A DNA stretch of 64,000 bases from Micromonospora haikouensis (GCF_900091595.1 NZ_FMCW01000002.1:137337-201336), one strand, 5' to 3'. Shown: positions 1-11,551, numbered from the stretch's first letter. The notes: generated by a model from the letters alone, not told the origin. Program-made: numbers and translations.

Positions 1-188
1 AAGTTGGGCTGCGCCTCGTAGCGCACGTCCAGCTGGCGCTCACCCGCCGGGCGGCGCTCGGCCTGCACGGTGGCGGCCCGCTCGGCGGGAGCGGCCTGCG
101 CGGCCAGCGCCGGACCCGCGATCCCACCAGCGGTCGCAGCGATACCGGCAACGGTCAGAGCGGTACGACGAATCAGATCGGTACGCAT
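1..188 (-). CDS. Secreted protein, N-terminal fragment (possible C39-type peptidase)
   Basis: Partial gene: it starts with ATG at 188 on the minus strand and runs off the left edge after 62 codons with no stop. The N-terminus MRTDLIRRTALTVAG is a typical export signal: basic start, hydrophobic core to about residue 28, then an ALA-A cleavage site near residues 28-30. A charged Ala/Glu/Arg-rich linker follows, and the last visible residues are LDVRYEAQPN. From memory, many actinobacterial secreted C39-family cysteine peptidases begin their mature domain with a similar sequence followed by the catalytic cysteine, but that cysteine would lie outside the window, so the family call is tentative. 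Secretion is well supported. Confidence 0.6.
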   Translation of the reverse strand, partial: MRTDLIRRTALTVAGIAATAGGIAGPALAAQAAPAERAATVQAERRPAGERQLDVRYEAQPN

Positions 189-634
189 GTCAGCGTGCTC
201 CTCTGCTCGGGGGAGACGGCACCGCGAAAGGGGGATACGCGCGGCGGCACCGCGAAGAAAAGTCCGGGGGAAGGACGACCCGGCGGCGGGGGCCTGCTCG
301 GGCGTCCGGAGGGTGTAACGACCCCGACCCCATCGGCATTCCGGGGTTCCCGGCCCCCGGCGTCCCGGCGTGCGGGGCGGGGGTGGGGCGGTTCGGGGGC
401 CCGACCGGGCGGCAGAGCCCCGGTCGCATGCCAGTTACAACGCCCCCACCCCCACGCCGATTCCGCCGTCGGGGTGACCCGGCCCACGGGACGCCGTGGC
501 GCAAACCGGGCATCCCTCGGGTCGCGGCCCGCCCGGATGGGTGGCCGCCTCGGCGACACGACGCGCCGAGGCGGTTCCACCCCCGCCGGCCACGAACCGC
601 CGAGGCCCGCCCGGGTCGGGGCGGTCGGCCGGAG
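189..634. other. Intergenic region between secreted protein and GH20 gene
   Basis: About 446 bp without a convincing gene. It must hold the promoter of the secreted protein (minus strand) and the 3' end of the GH20 transcript. Small near-repeats (GGCACCGCGAA at about 228 and 245) and G-runs are present. I looked for a ydaO/c-di-AMP riboswitch on the minus strand, because such genes often have one, and did not find its conserved blocks. One strong hairpin is listed separately. Confidence 0.5.
545..574 (-). terminator. Hairpin downstream of GH20 gene
   Basis: A perfect 11-bp stem (CCGCCTCGGCG at 545-555 with CGCCGAGGCGG at 564-574) around an 8-nt loop, extended by GTGG/CCAC across a TT bulge. 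It lies 61 nt beyond the stop codon of the GH20 gene on the minus strand. There is no U tract, as is common for actinobacterial terminators. Confidence 0.6.
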
Positions 635-2383
635 TCAGGGCAGGTCGGCCGTGGGTGCGGTGGGCTGCGGTGCCGGGCGAGGGCTGGGGAGCCCGGTGGG
701 GCCCGTGGTCGGCCAGGGGATCTCCGGGGCGGGGTGGAACGTGATGCCGGCGGTGTGCCAGCGGGGGCCGTGCCCGGCGAGGCGACGGCGGAAGGACGCC
801 CAGTCGTGCGTCCGGCGGGGCGACCAGCCCAGCTCGGCGAGGGCGGGCAGCCGGGGCAGCAGCATGAACTCGATCTCGGCCAGCGAGGTCACCGACTCGG
901 TCCAGAGCGGGGCCTCCACGCCCAGCACCGCCTCGGCGGGCACGCCGCCCAGGTGCGTGCCCGGATCCCAGTCGTACGCCCGTTCCACGTCGATGAGGCC
1001 CGCCCAGTCGTGCCCGATCGGGGTGTCCGGGGCGTACTTCATGTCCAGGTATGCGCGGTTGCCGGGGGAGAGGATCACCCGCGCGCCGCGCCGCACCGCC
1101 TCGGCCGTCCCGGGGTCGTCGCCCCCGGTGCCCCACCACTGCAGCACCCGACCGTCGGCGTGCCCGGCCGGGGCGATCTGGTGCCAGCCGACCACGGTCT
1201 TGCCGGTGGCGGCGACGATGCCCTGCGTCCGCGCGACGAAGCGGGCGTACGCGTCGGCCGGGACCTTGAACGCCTCGTCTCCGCCGATGTGCAGCCACGG
1301 CCCGGGGGTGAGCGCGGCGACCTCGCCGAGCACGTCGGCGACGAAGGCGTACGTGCGCTCGTCGCCCGGGTCGAGATAGCTGAAGCCGACCTCGGTGCCC
1401 GTGTACGGCGGCGGCGCGACCCCGTCCGGCGCGAGCTGCGGGTATGCCGTCAGCGCCGCGTTGGTGTGGCCGGGCAGGTCGATCTCCGGGACGACGGTGA
1501 CGTGCCGGCGGGCGGCGTAGGAGACGATGCGCCGGTAGTCGGCCCGGGTGTACGCCCCACCGGGGCCGCCGCCCACCTGGGTCGCCCCGCCGACGGCGGT
1601 CAGCCTCGGCCAGCCGTCGACGGCGATCCGCCAGCCCTGGTCGTCGGTGAGGTGCAGGTGCAGGTGGTTGAGCTTGTAGCGGGCCAGGTGGTCGATCACC
1701 CGCAGCACGTCGGCGACGCCGAAGAAGTGCCGCGCCACGTCGAGCATCGCGCCCCGGTAGGCGAACCGGGGCCGGTCGACGATGACCCCGCCGGGCACCG
1801 CCCAGCGGGCGGCCACCGGGGTGGGGCTCTCGACGGCGGGCGGCAGGAGCTGGCGCAGGGTCTGCACGCCGTGCAGGAGGCCGGCGGGGGTGGCGGCGGT
1901 GAGGCGTACCGCGTCGGGGGTCACGTCGAGCCGGTAGCCCTCCGCGCCGAGCGCGGCGACCGGGCCGGCGCCGGCGGCGACCGGGCCGGGCGCGTCGCCG
2001 GGCGTGCCGGAGAGCTGGAGGGCCAGGCCCTCGGCGGGCGGCGTGGCGTCGGTCACCGGGAGCGGGTAGCCGGTGGCCGGCCGCAGCAGGGCCGCGAGCT
2101 GCTCGGCGACGTCCCGGGCGGCCGGGTCGGGGCTGACCCGGACGGCCGCGTCGGCGGGGAGCGTGAAGTCGGCGGCCGGGTCGGGCTCGACCCGTTCCGG
2201 GGCGGGGACCACGTCGCCCAGCCGGACGGGGGCCGGTGGCGCGAGCCGGTCGACGGCGGCGCGGGCGGCGGCGTGGGCCAGGTCGGCGGCGGCCGGCCCG
2301 GGCGCGGTCGGGTCGACGGCCGGTCCGGTCGGGTCGAGCGGTCTGCGGCCGGGCTCGGCGGGGCGGGGCGCGGTGGGCGGCAC
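635..2383 (-). CDS. Beta-N-acetylhexosaminidase (glycoside hydrolase family 20)
   Basis: Removes terminal N-acetylglucosamine or N-acetylgalactosamine from glycans and chitin oligomers by substrate-assisted catalysis. The 582-aa protein has the GH20b N-terminal domain (about 1-200) followed by the catalytic barrel. The family signature HIGGDE, with the catalytic Asp-Glu pair, sits around residue 375, and the typical LHLHLTDDQGWR and WTESV blocks are present. No signal peptide is visible, so it probably acts on imported chito-oligosaccharides in the cytoplasm. I chose the GTG at 2383 because GGAG lies 8 nt upstream; the frame stays open to 2455 but has no comparable ribosome site there. A possible -35 (TTGACC) lies near 2451-2456. 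Stands alone, divergent from ppdK. Confidence 0.9.
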   Translation of the reverse strand: MPPTAPRPAEPGRRPLDPTGPAVDPTAPGPAAADLAHAAARAAVDRLAPPAPVRLGDVVPAPERVEPDPAADFTLPADAAVRVSPDPAARDVAEQLAALLRPATGYPLPVTDATPPAEGLALQLSGTPGDAPGPVAAGAGPVAALGAEGYRLDVTPDAVRLTAATPAGLLHGVQTLRQLLPPAVESPTPVAARWAVPGGVIVDRPRFAYRGAMLDVARHFFGVADVLRVIDHLARYKLNHLHLHLTDDQGWRIAVDGWPRLTAVGGATQVGGGPGGAYTRADYRRIVSYAARRHVTVVPEIDLPGHTNAALTAYPQLAPDGVAPPPYTGTEVGFSYLDPGDERTYAFVADVLGEVAALTPGPWLHIGGDEAFKVPADAYARFVARTQGIVAATGKTVVGWHQIAPAGHADGRVLQWWGTGGDDPGTAEAVRRGARVILSPGNRAYLDMKYAPDTPIGHDWAGLIDVERAYDWDPGTHLGGVPAEAVLGVEAPLWTESVTSLAEIEFMLLPRLPALAELGWSPRRTHDWASFRRRLAGHGPRWHTAGITFHPAPEIPWPTTGPTGLPSPRPAPQPTAPTADLP

Positions 2384-2696
2384 GGTGCGGACTCCGGGGG
2401 GTGTATTTGCGAGGGATATGGCAAAGGTGAAGTTCGGCAGAACCGGTGCGGTCAAGAGTACGAGGGGAGCCGAGAAATGCGTGATCGTGCTCGTGGAAAC
2501 GTTCCCAAAAACCGGTACGGACGCGGATAGTCGTGATGGCTGTGCCGATTGTCACCAAGTAGTCCCAGGTCATGCGATGTTCGCTTAGCCTTCGCCCACC
2601 GATCGGCGACGGCACCGGATTAGCGGTGGTCAGCCCTGGGGTATCAGCAAACTGAACCTTCGTTAAGTGTCAGTCCGGCGCGCGTGGGAGGCTCTG
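2384..2696. other. Divergent intergenic region GH20 / ppdK
   Basis: About 313 bp carrying both divergent promoters. It is AT-richer than the flanks (for example around 2400-2480 and 2500-2590). I see no gene and no clear DasR-type site, although regulation of the hexosaminidase by such a site would be expected. Confidence 0.4.
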
Positions 2697-5405
<2,709 letters not shown>

Positions 5406-5477
5406 GCGACGGAGCCGTCGCACCGCCGGCCCGGCGGGGCCCGGCCGCACGACGGGCCGGCGGCCGCCGCGTCCGGC

Positions 5478-5523
5478 GCCGGCCCCGGTGGGGAAGCCGC
5501 ACGCATCACCCACCGGGGCCGGC
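5478..5523. terminator. Bidirectional terminator between ppdK and roadblock gene
   Basis: A perfect 15-bp stem (5478-5492 with 5509-5523) around a 16-nt loop sits between two convergent genes. Its distal arm ends 4 nt before the stop codon of the roadblock gene, so it can serve both strands. Confidence 0.75.
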
Positions 5524-5527
5524 GGGC

Positions 5528-6028
5528 TCAGATCGGCGGACGCCGCCAGCCGGTGGCGCGGGACGCGTTCGGGGTGCGCCCCGGCAGGGTCGCCATCGGG
5601 GTCCGCATGGCCAGCGGCGCGCGCGGGTCGGGCGCGGGCATGCTGACGGGCGCGCTGCGCTCCTGGTCGAAGGCCGAGCCCGTCCGGGCGGCCACCTCCC
5701 GGGCCTCCCGGTGCAGGGTCTCCAGGTCGGTGCGGGCCCCGGTGACCAGGGTCAGCAGCGCGTGCCGGCCGGCCGGGTAGGTCACCACGCAGCCCCGGGC
5801 GGTGAACACGACCGACTCCTGGAACTCGCCGTGCCGGACCGTGTCGGCGACCCGGTGGCCGAGGCCGAAGCTGGCCGCGGCCAGGGCCGCCAGGTGGGTG
5901 GCGTCGGTGGTCGGCAGGTCGCTGGAGATGAGCAGGCCGTCGGTGCCGGCGAGCACGCCCCCGGCGACCTCCGGCCGGCGCTGGCGCAGCCCCCGTAGTT
6001 CCGTTTCCAGCACCGTGTCAGCGTCCAC
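5528..6028 (-). CDS. Roadblock/LC7 domain protein
   Basis: A 166-aa protein whose first ~120 residues fit the roadblock/LC7 fold: a hydrophobic strand with [14 protein letters not shown], a helix rich in Ala/Leu ([16 protein letters not shown]), then [21 protein letters not shown]. Such proteins modulate small Ras-like GTPases of the MglA/CvnD type in actinobacteria, usually in conservons with a histidine-kinase-like ATPase and a GTPase. No such partners are adjacent here, so this is a solitary copy. The C-terminal 45 residues are Pro/Arg-rich and probably disordered. GTG at 6028 is preferred because GGGAA lies 9 nt upstream; GTG at 6037 is directly abutted by that motif. Confidence 0.75.
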   Translation of the reverse strand: MDADTVLETELRGLRQRRPEVAGGVLAGTDGLLISSDLPTTDATHLAALAAASFGLGHRVADTVRHGEFQESVVFTARGCVVTYPAGRHALLTLVTGARTDLETLHREAREVAARTGSAFDQERSAPVSMPAPDPRAPLAMRTPMATLPGRTPNASRATGWRRPPI

Positions 6029-6307
6029 GAGCGTCACTTCCCGTCGTCCGATTCATCTGGTTCGGATCTGATTCAGGTGTGCGGATCATCGGTAACGTTC
6101 TGCTCTGGGAACGCTACCGGTCGCCATGGTGGACCGCGACCCGTCACGGTCGGCGATTAGCCGACAACTCTCGACTGATCGGCTGTTGCGCGCCGCCGGG
6201 CGGGGACTCGTCGCGCGGGGAGTCGTCGCCGCGCCGTCGGCAGCCGTCAGGCGTAGCCTGGGGGCGCTCGCGAAGGATGTCGTATCGCCGGTGGAGGGTG
6301 GAACCGC

Positions 6308-6658
6308 ATGACCAGCGTCTGGGAGAGTCTCACCGTGGTCGCGCGGGATCCGGCCCGGCTCGCCCGCTGGTGGGCCGAGGCGCTGGGCTACCGGGTGGTG
6401 GCCGAGCGGCCCGGCGAGGTGGAGATCCGGCAGTCCGCCGACCGGCTCCCCGGCATCGTCTTCCTGCCGGTCTCCGGCGACAAGCAGGGCCGCAACCGCC
6501 TCCACCTCGACCTGCGCCCGGCCGACCAGGAGGCCGAGGTCGAGCGGCTGGTCGACATGGGCGCCCGGCACGTCGACGTCGGCCAGGGCGACGCCGGCCG
6601 GACGGTGCTCGCCGACCCCGAGGGCAACGAGTTCTGCGTGCTGCGGCAGCGGGGATAG
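6308..6658 (+). CDS. VOC (glyoxalase-fold) family protein
   Basis: A 116-aa single-module vicinal-oxygen-chelate protein. [18 protein letters not shown] and the C-terminal [13 protein letters not shown] match the glyoxalase-like subfamily often found as single small proteins in actinobacteria. The usual metal ligands are only partly evident (the first strand has no His), so the metal-dependent reaction and substrate cannot be assigned. GGAGGG lies 9 nt before the ATG. It is 11 nt upstream of dgt and probably co-transcribed. Confidence 0.8.
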   Translation: MTSVWESLTVVARDPARLARWWAEALGYRVVAERPGEVEIRQSADRLPGIVFLPVSGDKQGRNRLHLDLRPADQEAEVERLVDMGARHVDVGQGDAGRTVLADPEGNEFCVLRQRG

Positions 6659-6669
6659 CCGGTGCGCGG

Positions 6670-7905
6670 GTGAGCGACCAGCACTCCGCCGGCGCGCGCT
6701 GGGTCGACGAGCCGGCCAAGGACACCGGCGCGGGCCGCTCGCCGTACGAGCGGGACCGGGCGCGGGTCCTGCACTCGGCCGCGTTCCGCCGGCTCGCCGC
6801 GAAGACCCAGGTGCACACCGCCGGCACCGACGACTTCCTGCGTACCCGGCTGACCCACTCGCTGGAGGTGGCGCAGATCGCCCGGGAGATGGGGGCCCGG
6901 CTGGGCTGCGACCCCGACGTGGTGGACACCGCCGGGCTGGCCCACGACCTCGGTCACCCGCCGTTCGGGCACAACGGCGAGGCCGCCCTGGACCAGCTCG
7001 CCGCGTCGTGCGGCGGCTTCGAGGGCAACGCGCAGACGCTGCGGGTGCTCACCCGGCTGGAGGCCAAGGTGCTCGCCCCGGGCGGCGGGTCCGCCGGGCT
7101 CAACCTGACCCGGGCGTCGCTCGACGCCACCGCGAAGTACCCGTGGCCGCGCCGGCCGGCGGGCGGCAAGTTCGGGGTGTACGCCGACGACCGGCCGGTC
7201 TTCGACTGGCTGCGCGCCGGTGCCCCGGCCGAGGGGCGGCGCTGCCTGGAGGCCCAGGTGATGGACTGGGCCGACGACGTGGCGTACTCGGTGCACGACG
7301 TCGAGGACGGCGTCCACGGCGGGTACGTGGGCCTCGGCCCGCTGCTGGCCGACCCCGACGAGCGGGCCGCGCTCTGCGCCGACGTGGCCGCCACCTACTC
7401 CGGGGAGTCCCCGGCGGACCTGGGCGTCGTGCTGGTCGAGCTGCTCGCCGACCCGGTGCTCGCCCCGCTCGCCGGCTACGACGGCAGCCACCGGGCCCAG
7501 GCCGCGCTGAAGGCGACCACCAGCGTGCTCACCGGCCGGTTCGTCTCGACCGCGGTGGCCGCCACCCGGGAGCGCTGCGGGCCCGGCCCGCTGCGTCGGT
7601 ACGCGGCCGACCTGGTGGTGCCGCGCCGGGTCCGCGCCGAGTGCGCGCTGCTCAAGGGGCTGGCGCTGCGCTACGTGATGCGCCGCCCCGGCGCGCGGTG
7701 CCGGTACGAGCGGCAGCGGCAGATCCTCGCCGAGCTGGTCTCCGCCCTGACCCGACGGGCCCCCGAGGCGCTGGACCCGGTCTTCGCCCCGCTGTGGCGG
7801 GACGCCCCGGACGACGCCGCCCGGCTGCGCGTGGTGATCGACCAGGTCGCCTCGCTCACCGACCCGGCCGCCGTTGCCTGGCACGAGCGGCTGCGGGCCG
7901 ACTGA
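6670..7905 (+). CDS. dgt: Deoxyguanosinetriphosphate triphosphohydrolase-like protein
   Basis: HD-domain dNTPase that cleaves dNTPs to the nucleoside and tripolyphosphate, helping to balance the dNTP pool. The 411-aa product shows the metal-binding HD motif as [15 protein letters not shown] followed by [14 protein letters not shown], and the downstream [19 protein letters not shown] block that completes the HD site. The early [21 protein letters not shown] is typical of the type 2 family. GTG at 6670 is chosen because it begins the family-typical N-terminus. The location shortly before dnaG (one gene between) matches the conserved actinobacterial order dgt...dnaG. Confidence 0.93.
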   Translation: MSDQHSAGARWVDEPAKDTGAGRSPYERDRARVLHSAAFRRLAAKTQVHTAGTDDFLRTRLTHSLEVAQIAREMGARLGCDPDVVDTAGLAHDLGHPPFGHNGEAALDQLAASCGGFEGNAQTLRVLTRLEAKVLAPGGGSAGLNLTRASLDATAKYPWPRRPAGGKFGVYADDRPVFDWLRAGAPAEGRRCLEAQVMDWADDVAYSVHDVEDGVHGGYVGLGPLLADPDERAALCADVAATYSGESPADLGVVLVELLADPVLAPLAGYDGSHRAQAALKATTSVLTGRFVSTAVAATRERCGPGPLRRYAADLVVPRRVRAECALLKGLALRYVMRRPGARCRYERQRQILAELVSALTRRAPEALDPVFAPLWRDAPDDAARLRVVIDQVASLTDPAAVAWHERLRAD

Positions 7906-7972
7906 ACGCCGAGGCCAGGGGCGCGAACGGGCCGGCGGGCGGCGGCGGGCGGCCGGTGGGCACCCGAGCGGA

Positions 7973-7988
7973 CTTAGGCTAGCCTAAG
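7973..7988. promoter_or_regulatory. Iron box (IdeR/DmdR-type operator)
   Basis: CTTAGGCTAGCCTAAG is a perfect 16-bp palindrome matching the core of the actinobacterial iron-regulator site TTAGGTTAGGCTAACCTAA. It ends only 3 nt before the ATG of the siderophore-interacting protein gene, so the iron-loaded repressor would cover the transcription and translation start. Confidence 0.8.
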
Positions 7989-7991
7989 CGC

Positions 7992-8822
7992 ATGACGGAG
8001 CGCCCGAAGAAGGTCACCACCGCCCGGGTCCTGCGGACCTGGCGGCCCACCCCGCACGTGATCCGGCTGGTGCTCGGCGGGGAGGAGCTGACCGGCCTCC
8101 CGGTGGGCGAGCACACCGACCACTACGTGAAGCTGGTCTTCCCGCCGGACGGGGTGACCTATCCGGAGCCGGTCGACCTCGCGGCGATCCGCCGCCTGCC
8201 CGCCGAGCAGTGGCCGCGGCTGCGCGCGTACACGGTGCGATCCTTCGACGCGGCGGCCGGCGAGCTGACCATCGACGTGGTGCACCACGGCGACGAGGGG
8301 GTGGCCGGCCCCTGGGCGGCCCGGCTGCGCCCCGGCGACCCGGTGCGGTTCGTCGGCCCCGGCGGGGCGTACGCGCCGAGCCCGGACGCCGACTGGCACC
8401 TGCTGGTGGGCGACGAGAGCGCGCTGCCGGCGATCGCCGCCGCCCTGGAACGGCTCCCGGCGGGCGCCCCGGCGCGGGTCTACCTGGAGGTGGCCGACGC
8501 CGCCGAGGCGCAGCCGCTGCCCAGCAAGGGCGACGTCGAGCTGACCTGGCTGCACCGGGGCGACCGGCCGGTCGGCGAGGCGCTGGTGGCGGCGGTGCGG
8601 GCGCTGGACTTCCCGCCCGGCACGGTGCACGCGTTCGTGCACGGCGAGGCGACCTTCGTCCGCGAGCTGCGCCGGCTGCTGCGCGTCGAGCGCGGCGTGC
8701 CCCGGGAGTGGCTGTCGATCTCCGGCTACTGGCGGCGGGGCATGGACGACGAGGGCTGGCGCTCGACGAAGCCCGACTGGAACCGGCAGGTCGAGGCGGA
8801 CGAGGCCACCACGCCCGCCTGA
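7992..8822 (+). CDS. Siderophore-interacting protein (ferric-siderophore reductase family)
   Basis: FAD-binding reductase of the SIP/ViuB family, which uses NAD(P)H to reduce Fe(III)-siderophores in the cytoplasm and release iron. The 276 residues contain the flavin-binding LRAYTVRSFD motif (about residue 77), a mid-protein GPGGAY glycine-rich turn, and the C-terminal family hallmark ISGYWRRGMDDEGW. ATG at 7992 fits the family N-terminus but has no ribosome site; the iron box occupies that place, which suggests a leaderless or nearly leaderless transcript. It is not linked to transport genes here; a second SIP gene at 47581-48432 is. Repression when iron is sufficient is inferred from the box. 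Confidence 0.92.
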   Translation: MTERPKKVTTARVLRTWRPTPHVIRLVLGGEELTGLPVGEHTDHYVKLVFPPDGVTYPEPVDLAAIRRLPAEQWPRLRAYTVRSFDAAAGELTIDVVHHGDEGVAGPWAARLRPGDPVRFVGPGGAYAPSPDADWHLLVGDESALPAIAAALERLPAGAPARVYLEVADAAEAQPLPSKGDVELTWLHRGDRPVGEALVAAVRALDFPPGTVHAFVHGEATFVRELRRLLRVERGVPREWLSISGYWRRGMDDEGWRSTKPDWNRQVEADEATTPA

Positions 8823-8836
8823 CGCGGTGATCGGGA

Positions 8837-8873
8837 CGTCGGGGGGACGCCTCCGCCCGCCGTCCCCCCGACG
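8837..8873 (+). terminator. Terminator hairpin after siderophore-interacting protein gene
   Basis: Perfect 13-bp stem (8837-8849 with 8861-8873), 11-nt loop, 15 nt after the stop codon. No U tract. It separates the iron-regulated gene from dnaG. Confidence 0.75.
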
Positions 8874-8923
8874 CCGCGTGGGTCACCCCGGCAGGGCAGG
8901 ATGTAGGGCCGAGGGGGTGGCGA

Positions 8924-10798
8924 ATGGCTGGGCGGATCCGCGACGAGGACATCGCGCTGGTCCGGGAGCGCACCTCGATCGCCGAGGTCATCTCGGACAC
9001 GGTGACGCTCCGGTCGGCCGGCGGCGGCAACCTCAAGGGGCTGTGCCCGTTCCACGACGAGAAGAGCCCCTCGTTCAACGTCTCGCCCGCCCGCAACGTC
9101 TGGTACTGCTTCGGCTGCGGGGCCGGCGGCGACGCGATCAAGTTCCTGATGGACGCCGACCACCTCAGTTTCGTCGAGTCCGTCGAGCGGCTCGCCGCCC
9201 GCGCCGGCATCCAGCTGCGGTACGTCGAGAACGACCAGGCCGCCCCGCGCGCCGCCCGCCCCCAGCAGGGGCAGCGGCAGCGCCTGGTGGCCGCGCACGC
9301 CGCCGCCGTCGAGTTCTACCAGGCGCAGCTCGGCACGGCCGGCGCCCGCCCGGCCCGGGAGTTCCTCGCCCAGCGGGGCTTCGACCGGGCCGCCGCCCAG
9401 CGCTACGCCTGCGGCTTCGCCCCGGACGCCTGGGACCTGCTCACCAAGCACCTGCGTCAGCAGGGCTTCACCCACGACGAGCTGGTCACGGCCGGGCTGT
9501 CCCGCCCGTCGCGCTCCGGCACCCTGATCGACCGGTTCCGCCGCCGGCTGATGTGGCCGATCCGGGACATCACGGGCGACCCGATCGGCTTCGGCGCCCG
9601 CAAGCTGTTCGACGACGACGACGGCCCGAAATACCTGAACACCCCCGAGACGCCGATCTACAAGAAGTCGCACGTCCTCTACGGCATCGACCAGGCCAAG
9701 CGGGAGATCGCCAAGCAGGGCAAGGTGGTCGTCGTCGAGGGCTACACCGACGTGATGGCCTGCCACCTGGCCGACGTCCCGACGGCGGTGGCGACCTGCG
9801 GCACGGCGTTCGGCGCGGACCACATCTCGGTGCTGCGCCGGCTGCTGCTGGACACCGACGACGTGGCCGGCGAGATCATCTTCACCTTCGACGGCGACGC
9901 CGCCGGGCAGAAGGCGGCGCTGCGCGCGTTCGACGACGACCAGCGCTTCGTCGGGCGCACCTTCATCGCGGTCAGCCCCGACAACATGGACCCGTGCGAC
10001 CTGCGCCTGGCAAAGGGCGACCTGGCGGTGCGCGACCTGGTCGCCCGCCGCGAGCCGCTTGTCGACTTCGCGCTGCGCCACGTCATCAACCGGTACGACC
10101 TGGACACCGTCGACGGCCGGGTGGAGGCGATGCGCCGGGCCGCGCCGATCGTCGCGAAGATCAAGGACCGGGAGAAGCGCCCCGAGTACGTCCGCAAGCT
10201 CGCCGGTGACCTCGGCATGGAGATCGAGCCGGTGCAGCGGGCCGTGCTCGCCGCCGCCGCCGGCCAGCCCGCCGGGGGCGCGGCGGCGGCACCGGCGCGC
10301 GCCGCCCGGCCCGCGCCCGGCGCGGACAGCCCGATGTCGCTGGTCGAGCGGGAGGCGCTGAAGCTCGCCCTCCAGGAGCCGGTGCTGGCCGGGCCGATGT
10401 TCGACGCGGTCGAGGCGGCGGAATACCAGCACCCGGTGCACGTGGCCGTGCGGGAGGCGATCGCGGCGGCCGGCGGGGCCGCCGCCGCCACGCAGGGCGC
10501 GGTCTGGGTCGAGGCGGTCCGCGACGCCTGCGCCGACCTCGCCGCCCAGGCCCTGGTGGGCGAGCTGGCCGTGGAGCCGCTGCGCATCGACGGGGAGCCC
10601 GACCCCCGGTACGTCTCGGTGACCATCGCCCGGCTGCAGTGGGGCTCGGTGACCGGCCGGATCCGGGACCTCAAGTCGAAGATCCAGCGGATCAACCCGG
10701 TCAGCAACAAGGACGAGTACTTCGCGCTCTTCGGGGAGCTGCTGTCGCTGGAGCAGCACGCACGGGCGCTGCGCGAGCAGGCCGCGGGAGGGCTGTGA
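8924..10798 (+). CDS. dnaG: DNA primase
   Basis: Synthesises RNA primers for replication. The 624-aa protein has the N-terminal CHC2 zinc finger (CPFHDEKSPSFNV then WYCFGCGAGGD, residues ~41-68), the primase core, the TOPRIM acidic motif VVVEGYTDVMA around residue 270 with a second acidic cluster FTFDGDAAGQ, and a C-terminal helicase-binding region. The Ala/Pro-rich linker at about 447-470 is variable in the family. ATG at 8924 follows a purine-rich AGGGGGTGGCGA. The stop overlaps the start of the next gene (TGATG), so the two are translationally coupled. Confidence 0.97.
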   Translation: MAGRIRDEDIALVRERTSIAEVISDTVTLRSAGGGNLKGLCPFHDEKSPSFNVSPARNVWYCFGCGAGGDAIKFLMDADHLSFVESVERLAARAGIQLRYVENDQAAPRAARPQQGQRQRLVAAHAAAVEFYQAQLGTAGARPAREFLAQRGFDRAAAQRYACGFAPDAWDLLTKHLRQQGFTHDELVTAGLSRPSRSGTLIDRFRRRLMWPIRDITGDPIGFGARKLFDDDDGPKYLNTPETPIYKKSHVLYGIDQAKREIAKQGKVVVVEGYTDVMACHLADVPTAVATCGTAFGADHISVLRRLLLDTDDVAGEIIFTFDGDAAGQKAALRAFDDDQRFVGRTFIAVSPDNMDPCDLRLAKGDLAVRDLVARREPLVDFALRHVINRYDLDTVDGRVEAMRRAAPIVAKIKDREKRPEYVRKLAGDLGMEIEPVQRAVLAAAAGQPAGGAAAAPARAARPAPGADSPMSLVEREALKLALQEPVLAGPMFDAVEAAEYQHPVHVAVREAIAAAGGAAAATQGAVWVEAVRDACADLAAQALVGELAVEPLRIDGEPDPRYVSVTIARLQWGSVTGRIRDLKSKIQRINPVSNKDEYFALFGELLSLEQHARALREQAAGGL

Positions 10799-11340
10799 TG
10801 GGGCTGTTCAGTCGCAAGCCGAAGCTGCCTGCGGCGGCCCGCCCGCCGCTGGCCGACGCCGAGCGGGTGCTGGCCTGGGCCGCCGCAGGCGAGGCCGGCG
10901 GTCCGGGCGCCGGCGTGCTGGTCGCCACCAACCTGGGGCTCTGGCTGCCGGGGCGGGACGCCCGGCTGGGCTGGCACGACGTCCTCAAGGCCGTCTGGTC
11001 GGGACGGGAGCTGACCGTCACCCCGGCCGAGCGGCTCGCCGAACGCGCCGGGTACGTGCTGGTGGCCGACGGCCCCGCCGAGACGTACCTGCTGCTCGAA
11101 CCGGGTGAGCTGCCGCACCAGGTGCGGGCGCGGGTGACCCGCTCGGTGGCGTACACCCAGCACCACCCGGTGCCCGGCGGCGCCGGCCGGATCGCCGCCC
11201 GCCGCGTGCCCGGGGCGGACGGTCTGACCTGGACGGTCCGCTACGACCCGGGCACCCCCGCCGACGACGAGGCGGTGGTCGCCGAGACCGACCGCCTGGT
11301 CGCCGCCGCCCGCGCCGCCACGGCCCCCACCGACCTCTAG
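10798..11340 (+). CDS. Unknown protein coupled to dnaG
   Basis: 180 aa, not recognised as a named family. The start ATG shares its A with the dnaG stop (TGATG), so it is probably translated by coupling. It is soluble: a short basic N-terminus MGLFSRKPK, then alternating strands such as GVLVATNLGLWLPG, LGWHDVLKAVWSGRELTV and GYVLVADGPAETYLLLEPG, resembling a small PH-like or beta-sandwich fold, and a C-terminal Ala-rich helix. Such a dnaG-linked gene is common in Micromonosporaceae and Streptomyces as far as I recall, which hints at a replication-linked or simply conserved-neighbour role. No catalytic motif is visible. Confidence 0.75.
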   Translation: MGLFSRKPKLPAAARPPLADAERVLAWAAAGEAGGPGAGVLVATNLGLWLPGRDARLGWHDVLKAVWSGRELTVTPAERLAERAGYVLVADGPAETYLLLEPGELPHQVRARVTRSVAYTQHHPVPGGAGRIAARRVPGADGLTWTVRYDPGTPADDEAVVAETDRLVAAARAATAPTDL

Positions 11341-11345
11341 GGTCC

Positions 11346-11362
11346 CGCCGACGAGGTCGGCG
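11346..11362 (+). terminator. Short hairpin after dnaG operon
   Basis: CGCCGAC-GAG-GTCGGCG forms a 7-bp stem with a 3-nt loop, 5 nt beyond the stop codon at 11340. Plausible but short terminator. Confidence 0.45.
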
Positions 11363-11423
11363 ACGCTCGTTCGGCGCGTGACGCAGCGCTACCACCAGCC
11401 CGACCCCCGCCACCCGTCCTCGG

Positions 11424-11551
11424 CCCTTTGCTCTGCACCCACGGACGCAGCGGGTTACGCAGCGCTGTCCGGGGTCGGCAGGCCCGCCCTGACGGACGCC
11501 GCAGATGCGCTGCTCAGGCGAGCGTTGCGCGGGTGGGTGCAGAGCAAAGGG
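11424..11551. repeat. Inverted-repeat element (19-bp perfect arms, 90-bp centre)
   Basis: CCCTTTGCTCTGCACCCAC at 11424-11442 and its exact reverse complement at 11533-11551 enclose 90 bp. The centre itself has a smaller hairpin around GGACGCAGCG...CGCTGTCC and repeats ACGCAGCG several times (also just outside, at ~11379 and ~11585). There is no coding potential and no target-site duplication that I can see. It may be a miniature mobile element, a structured RNA or a long terminator loop; no function is proven. Confidence 0.7.

Noticed and set aside
189..400. Possible ydaO (c-di-AMP) riboswitch upstream of the secreted protein
   Set aside because: The conserved blocks of that riboswitch are absent on the minus strand.
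383..2615. Very long open frames antisense or out of frame to the GH20 gene
   Set aside because: High-GC shadow frames: Arg/Gly/Pro-rich, no family blocks; the GH20 frame alone shows motifs.
2667..2696. GTG 2667 as the ppdK start
   Set aside because: No ribosome site there; GTG 2697 has GGGAGG at correct spacing and gives the family N-terminus.
11424..11551. The inverted-repeat element as a tRNA or known small RNA
   Set aside because: No cloverleaf or recognised RNA family pattern; arms are too far apart for a simple terminator.
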